From the NCBI RefSeq assembly GCF_001644035.1, contig NZ_LUUG01000062.1, positions 1 to 62,854 of the forward strand: a stretch of DNA of 62,854 nt, in the 5' to 3' direction. A program made the translations under genes and the position numbers. Numbering within the stretch: position 1 is the stretch's first letter; every line of letters starts with the position of its first letter. Positions 1-8,307 of the stretch are shown here, piece by piece. The DNA comes from Methylomonas methanica (GTDB lineage Bacteria > Pseudomonadota > Gammaproteobacteria > Methylococcales > Methylomonadaceae). Under the pieces are notes generated by a model. That model was not told the origin of the DNA and did not search any database. It saw nothing but the letters and a program-made list of their open reading frames with translations.

Positions 1-186
1 CCAGATTTGACTATTTCTCCTGATCACGTCTTTGCTGTGACAATCGTCTAATTCTATTTCGATACCGTATACGATTTCGCCGGTGCGATTCATCGCATCA
101 AAATTGCCTAAAGAGCCCCTGATGTTGCTCGCCTCGGCGGCAGAGCCAAGCGCTAGCAATGGCAATAAGAGAGTCATCTTTTTCAT
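1..186 (-). CDS. Secreted protein, 5' part only (runs off the window)
   Basis: An open frame starts at ATG 184-186 on the minus strand and continues to the window edge, giving 62 residues. The first ~20 residues (MKKMTLLLPLLALGSAAEAS) form a clear signal peptide, so the product is exported. The mature start contains the stretch LGNFDAMNRTGEIVYGIEIE. Short segments of this kind (LGNFD...N.TG...GFEIE) are familiar from extracellular proteins of environmental gammaproteobacteria, often PEP-CTERM ones; that comparison is from memory and the C-terminus is not in the window. The gene is read away from the cytochrome/two-component cluster and has a long AT-rich leader (187-475) carrying a copy of the 14-bp element also found before the response regulator. 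Confidence 0.75.
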   Translation of the reverse strand, partial: MKKMTLLLPLLALGSAAEASNIRGSLGNFDAMNRTGEIVYGIEIELDDCHSKDVIRRNSQIW

Positions 187-323
187 TGTGTGTTCCCTAT
201 TGATTAGTGGTGTGTAAACTGACCTAAGCTAGCAATGAAACTGGCGGCGTAAGAATTAATTACATCAAAGTAAATTCCCGATTTTAATAAGCCCAAATAA
301 TGCCCTATGGGGTTCTAAAAAAT

Positions 324-346
324 CGGGAGTTAAAATAGTTTTGCCG
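324..346. promoter_or_regulatory. Candidate operator, copy 1 of a repeated 14-bp element
   Basis: The core GTTAAAATAGTTTT occurs here with flanks CGGGA and GCCG. The same 14 bases recur at 1181-1194 with flanks CGGGG/TTAA... and CTCCG. Both copies lie in upstream regions next to the two-component system. Two GTT half-sites spaced about 9 bases apart suggest a dimer-binding site. Binding by the RR at 1238 is an inference. Confidence 0.4.
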
Positions 347-475
347 CGCGGCATGTAGTGAGTTGCCTAACTCGAACAGCAGATTTCAGATCGTCAGGCA
401 ACTTAAAGTCGGGGATTTATAACAGCGGAAAATAAATTTAAAATTAAATTTGTGTTAAGTTTCACGTTTCTATTG

Positions 476-1102
476 TCATTCCTTTGACTTTTTTCCGGTG
501 AACATTGCCTTAACCAGGCTCTCGCGGTGGAACCTGCTGGAGATAATGACACCGGCTATATGCAGGGCAATTAATACCAGCATAAAATTCGTCGCACCTT
601 CATGAATGTCTTCCCAAAATTCTTCGTCTTGATTTTCCGTTCCTTCTTTGTCGCTATCTTCATCGTCTTCCGCATGGGCGGCGCTGATCAAGGTTATTGT
701 CGCGCGATTGCCGGCCAGCGGACCGCGACCTTCTTCTGTTGCATATACTTTTAAGCCACTGACAGTGACAATCAGCAGTGTAAAGAGCAAAGCAACCACC
801 ATCCAACCACCGAGAGGATTGTGGCCGATATAGTGCTTGGCTGAGCCTTCGCGCAGTTCGCGAATATATTGGTAAACAGCGCTGGGCGAACAAACAAAAT
901 CGCTAAAACGGGCATGGCGGCTGCCGATTATTCCCCACAGAATGCGGAAGATAATCAGACCAAAAACCGCGTAGCCGGCGTAAATATGCCAAGCGTTTTC
1001 TTCCTCGCTGGTGAAATAGGCCACAGTAAAGGCAAGGACCAACGACCAGTGAAAAATACGGATAAAAATGTCCCAGACCGCTATGGTGTTCTGGTTATTC
1101 AT
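476..1102 (-). CDS. Cytochrome b561-family membrane protein
   Basis: A 208-residue protein with four predicted membrane segments and His residues placed as in b-type cytochromes of the Ni/Fe-hydrogenase/COG3658 type (FHWSL near residue 18, WHIYAGY near 39, ALHIAG near 178). It would bind haem b in the inner membrane and pass electrons between a periplasmic partner and the quinone pool. Odd: between membrane segments 3 and 4 is a strongly acidic stretch (about residues 143-166, rich in D and E), which could bind metal or a basic cytochrome. It is divergent from the response regulator at 1238, a common pairing of membrane redox proteins with QseBC/PmrAB-type systems. The redox partner is not identified. 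Confidence 0.85.
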   Translation of the reverse strand: MNNQNTIAVWDIFIRIFHWSLVLAFTVAYFTSEEENAWHIYAGYAVFGLIIFRILWGIIGSRHARFSDFVCSPSAVYQYIRELREGSAKHYIGHNPLGGWMVVALLFTLLIVTVSGLKVYATEEGRGPLAGNRATITLISAAHAEDDEDSDKEGTENQDEEFWEDIHEGATNFMLVLIALHIAGVIISSRFHRESLVKAMFTGKKSKE

Positions 1103-1176
1103 GTTACTTACCTAGGCATGCTTAGTTGCGGATATGGCTAGTTTAGAAAACCGAGATAAATCCAATCTTAAAAGTT

Positions 1177-1199
1177 CGGGGTTAAAATAGTTTTCTCCG
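1177..1199. promoter_or_regulatory. Candidate operator, copy 2 of the repeated 14-bp element
   Basis: The 14-base core GTTAAAATAGTTTT lies at 1181-1194 in the 135-bp divergent region between the cytochrome b561 gene and the response regulator, flanked by CGGG and CTCCG. It is identical in its core to the copy at 324-346. Its position 44 bp before the regulator start fits autoregulation plus control of the cytochrome gene. Confidence 0.4.
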
Positions 1200-1237
1200 A
1201 GTAACTCTTTGAAACCAACCTTTGTTATGACTCAACT

Positions 1238-1903
1238 ATGCGACTATTGCTGGTAGAAGATGATCCAGGCCTGTCCCGATCCTTAAAAGCCGACCTGGAA
1301 AGAGCCGGGTTTGCGGTCGATTTGGCCATGGATGGCGAAAGCGGCGAGTTTTTAGGCATGACTGAATCCTACGATATCGTCATCCTGGATTTAGGTTTGC
1401 CGAAAATGCCCGGACTAGAAGTACTGCGACGTTGGCGGCAGGCGGGCAATCATGTGCCGGTCATTGTGCTGACGGCGAGGGACGCCTGGCATGAAAAAGT
1501 CGACGGGTTTAAAGTGGGTGCCGACGACTATTTAGGTAAGCCGTTTCATATCGAGGAATTACAGGCACGCATCCAAGCTCTGTTAAAGCGCATGCACGGG
1601 ATGATGCAACCGCAACTGTGCGGTTGCGGGTTGACCTTGGATGAAGATAGACAAACGGTCAGCGTGGATGGCGCTGAGCATGCCGAGTTGACGGCAATCG
1701 AGTTTCGTTTGCTGCGCTATTTCATGCTGCATCCCGGCAAGCTGCTCACCAAAACCCATTTACTTGAGCACGTGTACGAATGCGACGGCGACCCCGCCAG
1801 CAACGTTATTGAAGTGTATATCAATCGGTTACGGCGTAAATTGGGTAAGGATCTGATCGCTACCCGGCGTGGGCAAGGCTATATCTTTGGTGAGAAGCCT
1901 TGA
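1238..1903 (+). CDS. OmpR/PhoB-family response regulator
   Basis: 221 residues. The N-terminal receiver has the acidic pair after strand 1 (LLVEDDPG), the phospho-acceptor Asp in ILDLGLPKMPG (about residue 51), the Thr in LTARD and the Lys in GKPF (about 102). The C-terminal half is a winged-helix DNA-binding domain ending in RRKLGKDLIATRRGQGY. It belongs to the PhoP/QseB/PmrA branch. The kinase gene follows with a 4-base overlap (TTGA), so the two are translationally coupled. Likely targets are itself and the cytochrome gene through the repeated 14-bp element upstream; that is inference. Confidence 0.95.
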   Translation: MRLLLVEDDPGLSRSLKADLERAGFAVDLAMDGESGEFLGMTESYDIVILDLGLPKMPGLEVLRRWRQAGNHVPVIVLTARDAWHEKVDGFKVGADDYLGKPFHIEELQARIQALLKRMHGMMQPQLCGCGLTLDEDRQTVSVDGAEHAELTAIEFRLLRYFMLHPGKLLTKTHLLEHVYECDGDPASNVIEVYINRLRRKLGKDLIATRRGQGYIFGEKP

Positions 1904-3243
1904 TCTCATTGCGCCAGCGTCTCAATCGTGGCCTGATTATTATCCTGAGCATGGTGTTTGCCGGGCACTGGTTGGCAGCAGATTGGGTGATTCGCTCCGT
2001 GGCGGAAAAACAAATGCTGACTCGCTTACAGCACGACGGCGATTCGTTGCTCGATACTTTGAAACTTAACGCGGAAGGACAACTGATCTTCGATAGCTCG
2101 CATGCCGGCACCGTATACGGACAGGCGTATTCCGGTCACTATTTCGTTATCCAGGTTGAGGGAAAAGCCTATTATTCAAAATCGCTGCAAGATGTGGTTT
2201 TGCCTTTCGCCACGGAGCCGGTCAATACCGCCAGACAATTCCATTTTCCTGATGGGCCGCATCAGCAACCTTTGCTGGTCTTGAGTCGAGGTTTCGAGCG
2301 GTTTGGTCATGCAATCACAATTAGTATTGCGGAGGATTTGAGTGATATTGGCCACGATATAGACCACATTCGGCTCGCCTATCTGGTACTGACAGCCATG
2401 GTACTGCTGACAGCAATCGCCCTGCAAAGTAACGATGTGCGCAGATCACTGAAACCATTGCAGGCGGCGCGGGATGAATTGGCGGAAATTGCCTATGGCC
2501 GTCAGTCACAGATCCAAGCCAGAGTGCCGGCGGAAATCAAACCCTTAGTTGCGGAAGTCAATCGCTTGTTAGTGCTGGTTGAGAGGCGCTTGCATCAATC
2601 GCGAACGGCGATTGGCAATTTGGCACATGCGTTAAAAACGCCGTTGGCGATGCTGTTTCGTCTGGCTGAAAATTCGCAACTGGATGACCATCCGGAGCTG
2701 CGCAATCAGCTGCAACAGCAAACTCAAGCGATCCATGAGCGCATCGAGCGGGAATTAAAACGCGCCCGTATCTCCGGCAATATGCAAACTGCCAGCGTGT
2801 TTAATCCGCAGCAAGAACTCACTGCCTTAGTCATGCTTTTGCAAAATGTTTACGCGGAGAAAAATTTAATGATCCATGTAGATGCTCCCGATCAATTAAT
2901 CAATTTCGATCGGGAAGACATGCTGGAGCTGACCGGTAACTTGCTGGATAACGCCTGCAAATGGGCTGATAAGCAGGTCGTAGTCTCGGTTGAACATGGA
3001 GCCGGCATTACCATTAGTGTCGAAGACGACGGCCCGGGTTGTTCGGTGCAGGATATGCAGCAATTAAGTAAGCGCGGTTTAAGGCTGGACGAAGCGGTGC
3101 AGGGACATGGTCTAGGCTTGGCGATTGTGCGTGACATCGCCGTATTTTATGGGGGTACTCTGGAGATTAGCCGCTCCGAACAACTCGGTGGTTTGCTGGT
3201 GAGTGTGCAATTCCCAAGGTGGATAGCCGCAGCATCGGTATAA
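1900..3243 (+). CDS. Sensor histidine kinase (PhoQ/QseC type)
   Basis: 447 residues, starting with TTG at 1900 that overlaps the regulator stop. Membrane segments lie near residues 10-30 and 158-175 and enclose a ~125-residue periplasmic sensor. A HAMP-like linker leads to the dimerisation/phosphotransfer helix with the PhoQ-type H-box LAHALKTPLA (His about 242). The ATPase domain has an N box (GNLLDNACKWA, ~345), G1 (EDDGPG, ~374) and G2 (GHGLGLAIVRD, ~403). All catalytic motifs are present. It should phosphorylate the regulator encoded just before it. The signal is unknown; the neighbouring b-type cytochrome suggests a redox or metal cue, but that is only inference. Confidence 0.94.
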   Translation: MISLRQRLNRGLIIILSMVFAGHWLAADWVIRSVAEKQMLTRLQHDGDSLLDTLKLNAEGQLIFDSSHAGTVYGQAYSGHYFVIQVEGKAYYSKSLQDVVLPFATEPVNTARQFHFPDGPHQQPLLVLSRGFERFGHAITISIAEDLSDIGHDIDHIRLAYLVLTAMVLLTAIALQSNDVRRSLKPLQAARDELAEIAYGRQSQIQARVPAEIKPLVAEVNRLLVLVERRLHQSRTAIGNLAHALKTPLAMLFRLAENSQLDDHPELRNQLQQQTQAIHERIERELKRARISGNMQTASVFNPQQELTALVMLLQNVYAEKNLMIHVDAPDQLINFDREDMLELTGNLLDNACKWADKQVVVSVEHGAGITISVEDDGPGCSVQDMQQLSKRGLRLDEAVQGHGLGLAIVRDIAVFYGGTLEISRSEQLGGLLVSVQFPRWIAAASV

Positions 3244-3278
3244 TTCCCTTTTCTTTTGTATTTACCGTTTGATTGCTT

Positions 3279-4670
3279 ATGACCACCGTTAACACCGAAA
3301 AACTTTCCAGCGCCCGTTTTGCCGAAGCCACCGATGCTTTTGTCGAAGAATTTACCGCTTCCGTCAATTTTGACCGGCGTATGGCCCGGCAAGATATTCA
3401 AGGCTCGTTGGCGCATGCGGCGATGCTGTGCAAAATAGGTATTCTGACCGAGCAGGAGCTCGCCGATATTCGCAGCGGGTTAATGCAAATCGGCGGCGAG
3501 ATCGAACGCGGTGAGTTTGTCTGGTCGATCAAGCAGGAAGACGTGCACATGAACATCGAAGCGCGCTTGACCGATTTGATCGGGATTGCCGGCAAAAAAC
3601 TGCATACCGGTCGTTCGCGTAATGACCAGGTGGCGACCGATATCAGACTATATTTACGTAGTGAAATTGAAACAATATTGACGCAGTTGCAACGCCTGCA
3701 AATCGCTTTATTGGATGTGGCGGAACGCGAAGCCGACACCATCATGCCGGGTTTTACCCATTTGCAAGTCGCTCAGCCCGTGACATTCGGCCATCATCTG
3801 ATGGCGTGGTTCGAGATGCTGTGCCGGGATAAGGAGCGTCTGCAAGACTGCTGTAAACGCCTTAATGTGATGCCCTTGGGCGCCGCGGCATTGGCCGGCA
3901 CCAGTTATCCTATCGACCGTTTTATGACCGCCGAATTATTGGGATTTTCCCGGCCGTCGAACAACTCCTTGGATTCGGTTAGCGACCGCGATTTTGCGAT
4001 TGAGTTTGCGGCGGCCGGCAGTTTAATCATGATGCATTTGTCGAGATTCTCGGAAGAATTGGTGTTGTGGGCCAGCGCGCAATTCAATTTTATCGACATT
4101 CCCGATGCGTTTTGCACCGGCTCCTCAATCATGCCCCAAAAGAAAAACCCGGACGTACCGGAACTGGTGCGCGGTAAATCCGGCCGGGTCACCGGGCATT
4201 TGGTGTCCTTATTGATGCTGATGAAAAGCCAGCCCTTGGCGTACAACAAAGATAATCAGGAAGACAAGGAACCCTTGTTCGATACCGCCGACACCTTAAT
4301 CAATTGTCTGCGGGCCTTTGCCGATATGATGCCGCGCATTCAAGCCAAACGCGAAAATATGTATAACGCGGCGAAAAGAGGATTCGCCACCGCTACCGAC
4401 TTGGCTGATTATTTGGTTCGCAAAGGTATGCCCTTCCGCGATGCCCATGAAGTCGTAGGCCAGGCTGTGCGCCTGGGATTACAAACAGAGCGAGATCTGT
4501 CGGAATTATCCCTCACGGAGTTGCAGGGCTTTTCCGGCACGATTACAGCTGACGTTTTCGACATTCTAAAACTGGAAGGTTCGGTCGCTGCCCGCAATCA
4601 TATCGGCGGTACGGCACCGGCAGCGGTTCGTCAGGCAATATGTGAAGCAAGACAACAAATACCCCACTAA
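3279..4670 (+). CDS. argH: Argininosuccinate lyase
   Basis: 463 residues from ATG 3279 (an in-frame TTG at 3273 is less likely). It splits argininosuccinate into arginine and fumarate, the last step of arginine synthesis, in the cytoplasm. The fumarase/ASL superfamily signature [15 protein letters not shown] is intact with the catalytic Ser, and [12 protein letters not shown] and the [13 protein letters not shown] region match the family. Length is normal. It leads a dense + strand run: the next gene starts 60 bp downstream and no terminator-like hairpin separates them. In pseudomonads argH also lies within several genes of cyaA, so the wider neighbourhood seems old even though the genes between differ. 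Confidence 0.98.
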   Translation: MTTVNTEKLSSARFAEATDAFVEEFTASVNFDRRMARQDIQGSLAHAAMLCKIGILTEQELADIRSGLMQIGGEIERGEFVWSIKQEDVHMNIEARLTDLIGIAGKKLHTGRSRNDQVATDIRLYLRSEIETILTQLQRLQIALLDVAEREADTIMPGFTHLQVAQPVTFGHHLMAWFEMLCRDKERLQDCCKRLNVMPLGAAALAGTSYPIDRFMTAELLGFSRPSNNSLDSVSDRDFAIEFAAAGSLIMMHLSRFSEELVLWASAQFNFIDIPDAFCTGSSIMPQKKNPDVPELVRGKSGRVTGHLVSLLMLMKSQPLAYNKDNQEDKEPLFDTADTLINCLRAFADMMPRIQAKRENMYNAAKRGFATATDLADYLVRKGMPFRDAHEVVGQAVRLGLQTERDLSELSLTELQGFSGTITADVFDILKLEGSVAARNHIGGTAPAAVRQAICEARQQIPH

Positions 4671-4730
4671 ATTCTGGAAATTGGCTTTTTAACTGCTACC
4701 CTTCGAGCATCGTTTGATTCGGAGGGTGGC

Positions 4731-5432
4731 ATGCCCCAATACTTTTCCCGACTGTTTGCTGGACCATCGTCTGATGAGCGCCCGCAAGAAACCGACTTTT
4801 GGCACGACCGGGAACTCAGCTTATTTAGCTGCCCCAATGACGATGCCGGCCAAGCATTGACCGCCATAGTTTTCAAAATCAGTCGAAATCCCAAAGATCT
4901 GTTGACGCATCTGCGACGGATTTATTTTTGTTACGACCGGCGTCTGTCCGAGCAACTCTACGCGGCGCTGTTGGATTTAGTCATCGTTTTGGATGGGAAA
5001 GGGAATTCGATTAGTCGCCGTATGATACAAGCTAGTCAGTCGCGACTGCATGGTCAGCAATATCAGGATTTGCTTAAAACTAAGGGACCGGAGCCGGTAG
5101 GTAATCGATATTCATTGTTTAGCAAGGGCATATTGGGTACTCGCGAACTGGTCATGTCCAGGCAGCACACAGAAACCCAGCATGATTTTCTGGCGCTAGC
5201 CAATGACTTTATCGAATACAGCCAGCTTGAGCAGGCCATGGATGTGTTGGAAACCGGCATCAACCTTCATCATGATCGTCCGGATTTACAACTGGCTTTG
5301 TTAGAGCTTTATAAATCCACAAAAAACCGGGAGCGCTTTCAAATCAATCGGCAACGCTTTAGCGACTCTGGCATTGTGCTAGAGGGTGAATGGCTGGAAT
5401 TGGCAAACTACTTTGAAGGACAGGCATCATGA
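4731..5432 (+). CDS. TPR protein with FimV-like C-terminal motif
   Basis: 233 residues with a strong ribosome site (GGAGGGTGG directly before ATG). No signal peptide or membrane segment, so cytoplasmic. The C-terminal ~70 residues (DFLALANDFIEYSQLEQAMD ... DLQLALLELYKS) resemble the tetratricopeptide C-terminal domain of FimV, the pilus-hub protein that in Pseudomonas acts upstream of cAMP production. The N-terminal 150 residues have no family I recognise. It is first of a seven-gene signalling block and overlaps the next gene by 4 bases (ATGA). The FimV likeness is by eye; function unknown, probably a scaffold. Confidence 0.8.
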   Translation: MPQYFSRLFAGPSSDERPQETDFWHDRELSLFSCPNDDAGQALTAIVFKISRNPKDLLTHLRRIYFCYDRRLSEQLYAALLDLVIVLDGKGNSISRRMIQASQSRLHGQQYQDLLKTKGPEPVGNRYSLFSKGILGTRELVMSRQHTETQHDFLALANDFIEYSQLEQAMDVLETGINLHHDRPDLQLALLELYKSTKNRERFQINRQRFSDSGIVLEGEWLELANYFEGQAS

Positions 5433-6658
5433 GCAAGCCGAATAAAACGTCATTTCGAATCGCTCTGCATGGCATGGATAGCCGCACCTGTAAAACCATG
5501 GAGATGTATCTGAAGGGGCCTTGCCGAGGGGTTGCCGTCGTGGTTGAGGATGTCGAAGCCGATATTGATATGATCGACGCGGATCACCCAAAAGCCAGGG
5601 ATATTCTGGATGCCAGAAAAGCTGCCGCACCGGGCCGACCGATAATATTATTGTCCTTACAAAACCTGCAATTGGATAACACCTATTTCATTAAGAAGCC
5701 GGTGAATGTCGAACAAATACTGGCGGTGCTCGATAAAATCAAGGCAGTTGCCCAGGCTCGCAAAGCCGTTGCCGAACGCACGAAAATTGCACAAGCAGCA
5801 CCTAAAACACCCGATTTGCCGGAACCGGCCAAGGTAGAAACGCCGAAAAAAATGACTATGGATGTTTACGTCAATAAGTCTAAAGCGCCAAAACCAGACG
5901 ACTCCGCTGAACATCATAAAGCCAGCAAACATCAATCGGCGATGCAGTTGAACGAAGGCGGCTTCACCGCGTTTTTGGGAACACTAAGTGATATCGATTT
6001 CGACGACGAGGTGCAATTGTTAACAGCGTGTTACGACCCACGGCAGTATTTTTTGGGCTACGTAATGTCGGCATATAAAACGGCTAATTTGCAGTCGCGC
6101 GTCTTGCAACTGTGCTCGATTTGGAAACCTTTGACGATTTTTCCGGAAAATCAGGAAATCTGGGTAGATGCCGACGATAAACAAACCCGAGCATTTGCCG
6201 GAATGCCATTGGGTAAAGGATCCGTCGGCAAAATGATTTTGACGGCAGTCGATTCTACAACCGCCGTTCAACGCGCCGAGGACAAGTTTCAAGATATGGG
6301 CGCTTTTGTCTGGAAATTGGCAATCTGGACATCCAAGGGACGCTTCCCGATAGGCCTGGATATTCAACGGCCGGTCTACTTAGAAAGATGGCCGAATTTT
6401 ACCCGGCTGGTCATCACGCCGGATGCCTTGCGCATTGCCGCATTGCTGGTTCAGGCACCGAGAACGCCGCTGGAAGTCGCAGGTCTGTTACATGTCAAAC
6501 CGCAGTATGTATTTGTGTTTATTAGCGCCTGTCAGACGATAGGTATATTGAAACAGAGCGAACGTCAGGTCGATGCGGTCATTGCCGTGGAACAAACCAA
6601 GAAGCCTAAAAATGAAGGTTTATTAAGCAAAATTCTCAACAAATTGCGCGGCGCTTAG
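5429..6658 (+). CDS. Receiver-like protein with C-terminal effector region
   Basis: 409 residues. Residues ~8-110 look like a response-regulator receiver: alternating strands and helices, an Asp in DMIDADHP, a Ser in LLSLQ and the Lys-Pro pair in IKKPVN. The usual acidic pair after strand 1 is absent (LHGMDSRT instead), so it may be a pseudo-receiver. A Pro/Lys/Ala-rich linker (~115-175) joins it to a ~230-residue region I do not recognise; near residues 340-380 a short helical, winged-helix-like part (TPLEVAGLLHVKPQYVFVFI) can be seen. The end is lysine-rich. It sits between the FimV-like gene (4-base overlap) and the GTPase (19-bp gap), suggesting it is an adaptor or effector for the GTPase. 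Confidence 0.8.
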   Translation: MSKPNKTSFRIALHGMDSRTCKTMEMYLKGPCRGVAVVVEDVEADIDMIDADHPKARDILDARKAAAPGRPIILLSLQNLQLDNTYFIKKPVNVEQILAVLDKIKAVAQARKAVAERTKIAQAAPKTPDLPEPAKVETPKKMTMDVYVNKSKAPKPDDSAEHHKASKHQSAMQLNEGGFTAFLGTLSDIDFDDEVQLLTACYDPRQYFLGYVMSAYKTANLQSRVLQLCSIWKPLTIFPENQEIWVDADDKQTRAFAGMPLGKGSVGKMILTAVDSTTAVQRAEDKFQDMGAFVWKLAIWTSKGRFPIGLDIQRPVYLERWPNFTRLVITPDALRIAALLVQAPRTPLEVAGLLHVKPQYVFVFISACQTIGILKQSERQVDAVIAVEQTKKPKNEGLLSKILNKLRGA

Positions 6659-6677
6659 CAAACGATAAGGAATCTCG

Positions 6678-7214
6678 ATGAGTCAATACAAAATTATTTT
6701 CACGGGCCCCGTGGGCGCCGGCAAAACGACTGCAATCAATGCTATTAGCGATGTCCCCCCGGTCAAAACCGATGCGGCCGCCAGTGATATGACCAAAAAT
6801 CGTAAAGCATCGACGACGGTGGCAATGGACTACGGTGTGATGAATTTGGCGGGCGGCGAAAAAATTCACTTATATGGCACTCCCGGCCAGGAGCGTTTCG
6901 ATTTCATGTGGGATATTTTAACCAACGGCGGCATCGGCTTAATTTTATTGCTAGACAACACGCGCGCGGACCCTTTTCAGGACATGCGGTTTTTTCTGGA
7001 CGCGTTCGGTAAGTTTATCAACGATACCAGCGTAGCGATTGGGGTGACGCAAATGGATTTGAGTAGTACGCCCTCAATAGAAGACTACCATGTGCAATTG
7101 CAGGGCGTTGGCTTGAAACCGCCGGTTTTTGCGGTGGATGCGCGGGAAAAAAACGATGTCTCGTTGTTAGTTCAAGCCTTGCTATATTCTCTGGATCCCG
7201 GTTTGGCGGGGTAA
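6678..7214 (+). CDS. Small Ras-like GTPase (COG2229 / CvnD type)
   Basis: 178 residues, a single G domain with no signal or lipid site. P-loop GPVGAGKT at residues 10-17; the switch II region reads LYGTPGQERFDFMWDIL, the form typical of COG2229 GTPases (the actinobacterial conservon CvnD and relatives), where the DxxG aspartate is replaced. The G4 motif appears as TQMD rather than NKxD. It would cycle between GDP and GTP forms under control of roadblock proteins, two of which seem to be encoded next (7220, 7918). Ribosome site AAGGAATC precedes ATG. Gap to the next gene is 5 bp. Target unknown; the candidate output in this run is cyaA. Confidence 0.93.
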   Translation: MSQYKIIFTGPVGAGKTTAINAISDVPPVKTDAAASDMTKNRKASTTVAMDYGVMNLAGGEKIHLYGTPGQERFDFMWDILTNGGIGLILLLDNTRADPFQDMRFFLDAFGKFINDTSVAIGVTQMDLSSTPSIEDYHVQLQGVGLKPPVFAVDAREKNDVSLLVQALLYSLDPGLAG

Positions 7215-7219
7215 GCGCA

Positions 7220-7876
7220 ATGGAAAGATTTGAATTGATTGATGGGCTGTATCTGTATCCCACTCCTGCCGGCGCTTATTACGCCATATCGTCGCCGGAA
7301 ACCGATAAGCCTCGACGGTTTTTAATCCGCTTGCTGCAACAGGAGCAAACTCCAGCGCTCAATATCGCGCAGTTGCAAGCATTGATGGAAATCGACGACG
7401 AGGACAAGGCCTTGCAATTGCTGTTGTACTGCCAAAAGCTGGGTTGGGTGCAGGGGCTCGATACGCCTCTACAGGCGCCACAGTCTGCGCTCGAGGCAAT
7501 CTTGCCTGATTTGTTGGGAAAGATTTCCGAAAGCGGCAAAGTATTATTGGCAGACGACCAAGGGTTTTACCTGGCTTGCAGCGGCTTTCCACATGAAGTA
7601 GCCGAAGAACTGTCCGCGCTTAGCGCGGAACTGGCGACCGTGCATAAACGCCGTTCCGGATTACTGATAAACAATATGGGCATATCCAGCCATGCCTGGG
7701 CCATTGTCGATCCTTTCGGTAACAGTCAAATCGGCTTTTGGCCGATGTTCGTCGGTAAGCACCGTTTCGTGTTGGCGATTACCGGCGTACCGCATTTTAA
7801 CCAGGCCGAGTTTGTAACCTTGGCCTGGGCTTTAATTACCCGTTATTTAACAAAAGCCGCTGATGCTGCCAATTAA
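7220..7876 (+). CDS. Winged-helix-like plus roadblock-like protein
   Basis: 218 residues, cytoplasmic. Residues ~30-80 (RRFLIRLLQQEQ ... LLLYCQKLGWVQGL) look like a small helix-turn-helix/winged helix. The C-terminal ~115 residues (VLLADDQGFYLACSGFPHEV onward, through an Ala/Leu-rich helix and alternating strands) resemble a roadblock/LC7 fold, which usually binds small GTPases as regulator. In conservons the matching parts are two proteins, CvnC (DUF742, winged helix) and CvnB (roadblock); here both seem fused, next to a CvnD-like GTPase. The domain calls are by eye and should be tested by profile search. Only 5 bp after the GTPase stop, so surely co-transcribed. Confidence 0.75.
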   Translation: MERFELIDGLYLYPTPAGAYYAISSPETDKPRRFLIRLLQQEQTPALNIAQLQALMEIDDEDKALQLLLYCQKLGWVQGLDTPLQAPQSALEAILPDLLGKISESGKVLLADDQGFYLACSGFPHEVAEELSALSAELATVHKRRSGLLINNMGISSHAWAIVDPFGNSQIGFWPMFVGKHRFVLAITGVPHFNQAEFVTLAWALITRYLTKAADAAN

Positions 7877-7917
7877 GCGCATCCCAACATCACTCAATAG
7901 TTAAGAGGAATTACATT

Positions 7918-8280
7918 ATGAAAGCAGACATGCTGACGTCGGTTTTAACCGAGCTGAACGGTACTTCGGCGGATATAGAAGCCTCCGGCGTGATTTCCAC
8001 CGACGGTTTGATGATGGCGTCGGTGTTACCTGCCGGCATGGACGAAGACCGGGTCGGCGCAATGAGTGCGGCGATGTTGTCCTTGGGCGATAGAACCGCT
8101 CAAGAATTAAATCGCGGCAATTTGGAACAAGTGTTGATCAAAGGTGCCAGGGGCTACGTGTTGATGACCTATGCCGGTAACGAAGCCGTACTTACGGTAC
8201 TGGCCAAACCCAACGCCAAACTCGGACTCATCTTCCTTGACGTGAAGCGCGCGGCGGAGAGTATTTCCGAAATGCTGTAA
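7918..8280 (+). CDS. Roadblock/LC7 domain protein
   Basis: 120 residues, all one roadblock/LC7 domain: an N-terminal helix, then GVISTDGLMMAS, a middle helix (DRVGAMSAAMLSLGDRTAQE) and the strand set KGARGYVLMTYAGNEAVLTV. MglB, CvnB and related proteins of this fold bind Ras-like GTPases and act as GAP or regulator. A good ribosome site (AGAGGAATTACATT) precedes ATG. It sits 41 bp after the winged-helix/roadblock gene. Expected partner: the GTPase at 6678. Confidence 0.93.
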   Translation: MKADMLTSVLTELNGTSADIEASGVISTDGLMMASVLPAGMDEDRVGAMSAAMLSLGDRTAQELNRGNLEQVLIKGARGYVLMTYAGNEAVLTVLAKPNAKLGLIFLDVKRAAESISEML

Positions 8281-8307
8281 ACCCTAACCGGCAACCCGGA
8301 GTAAATC

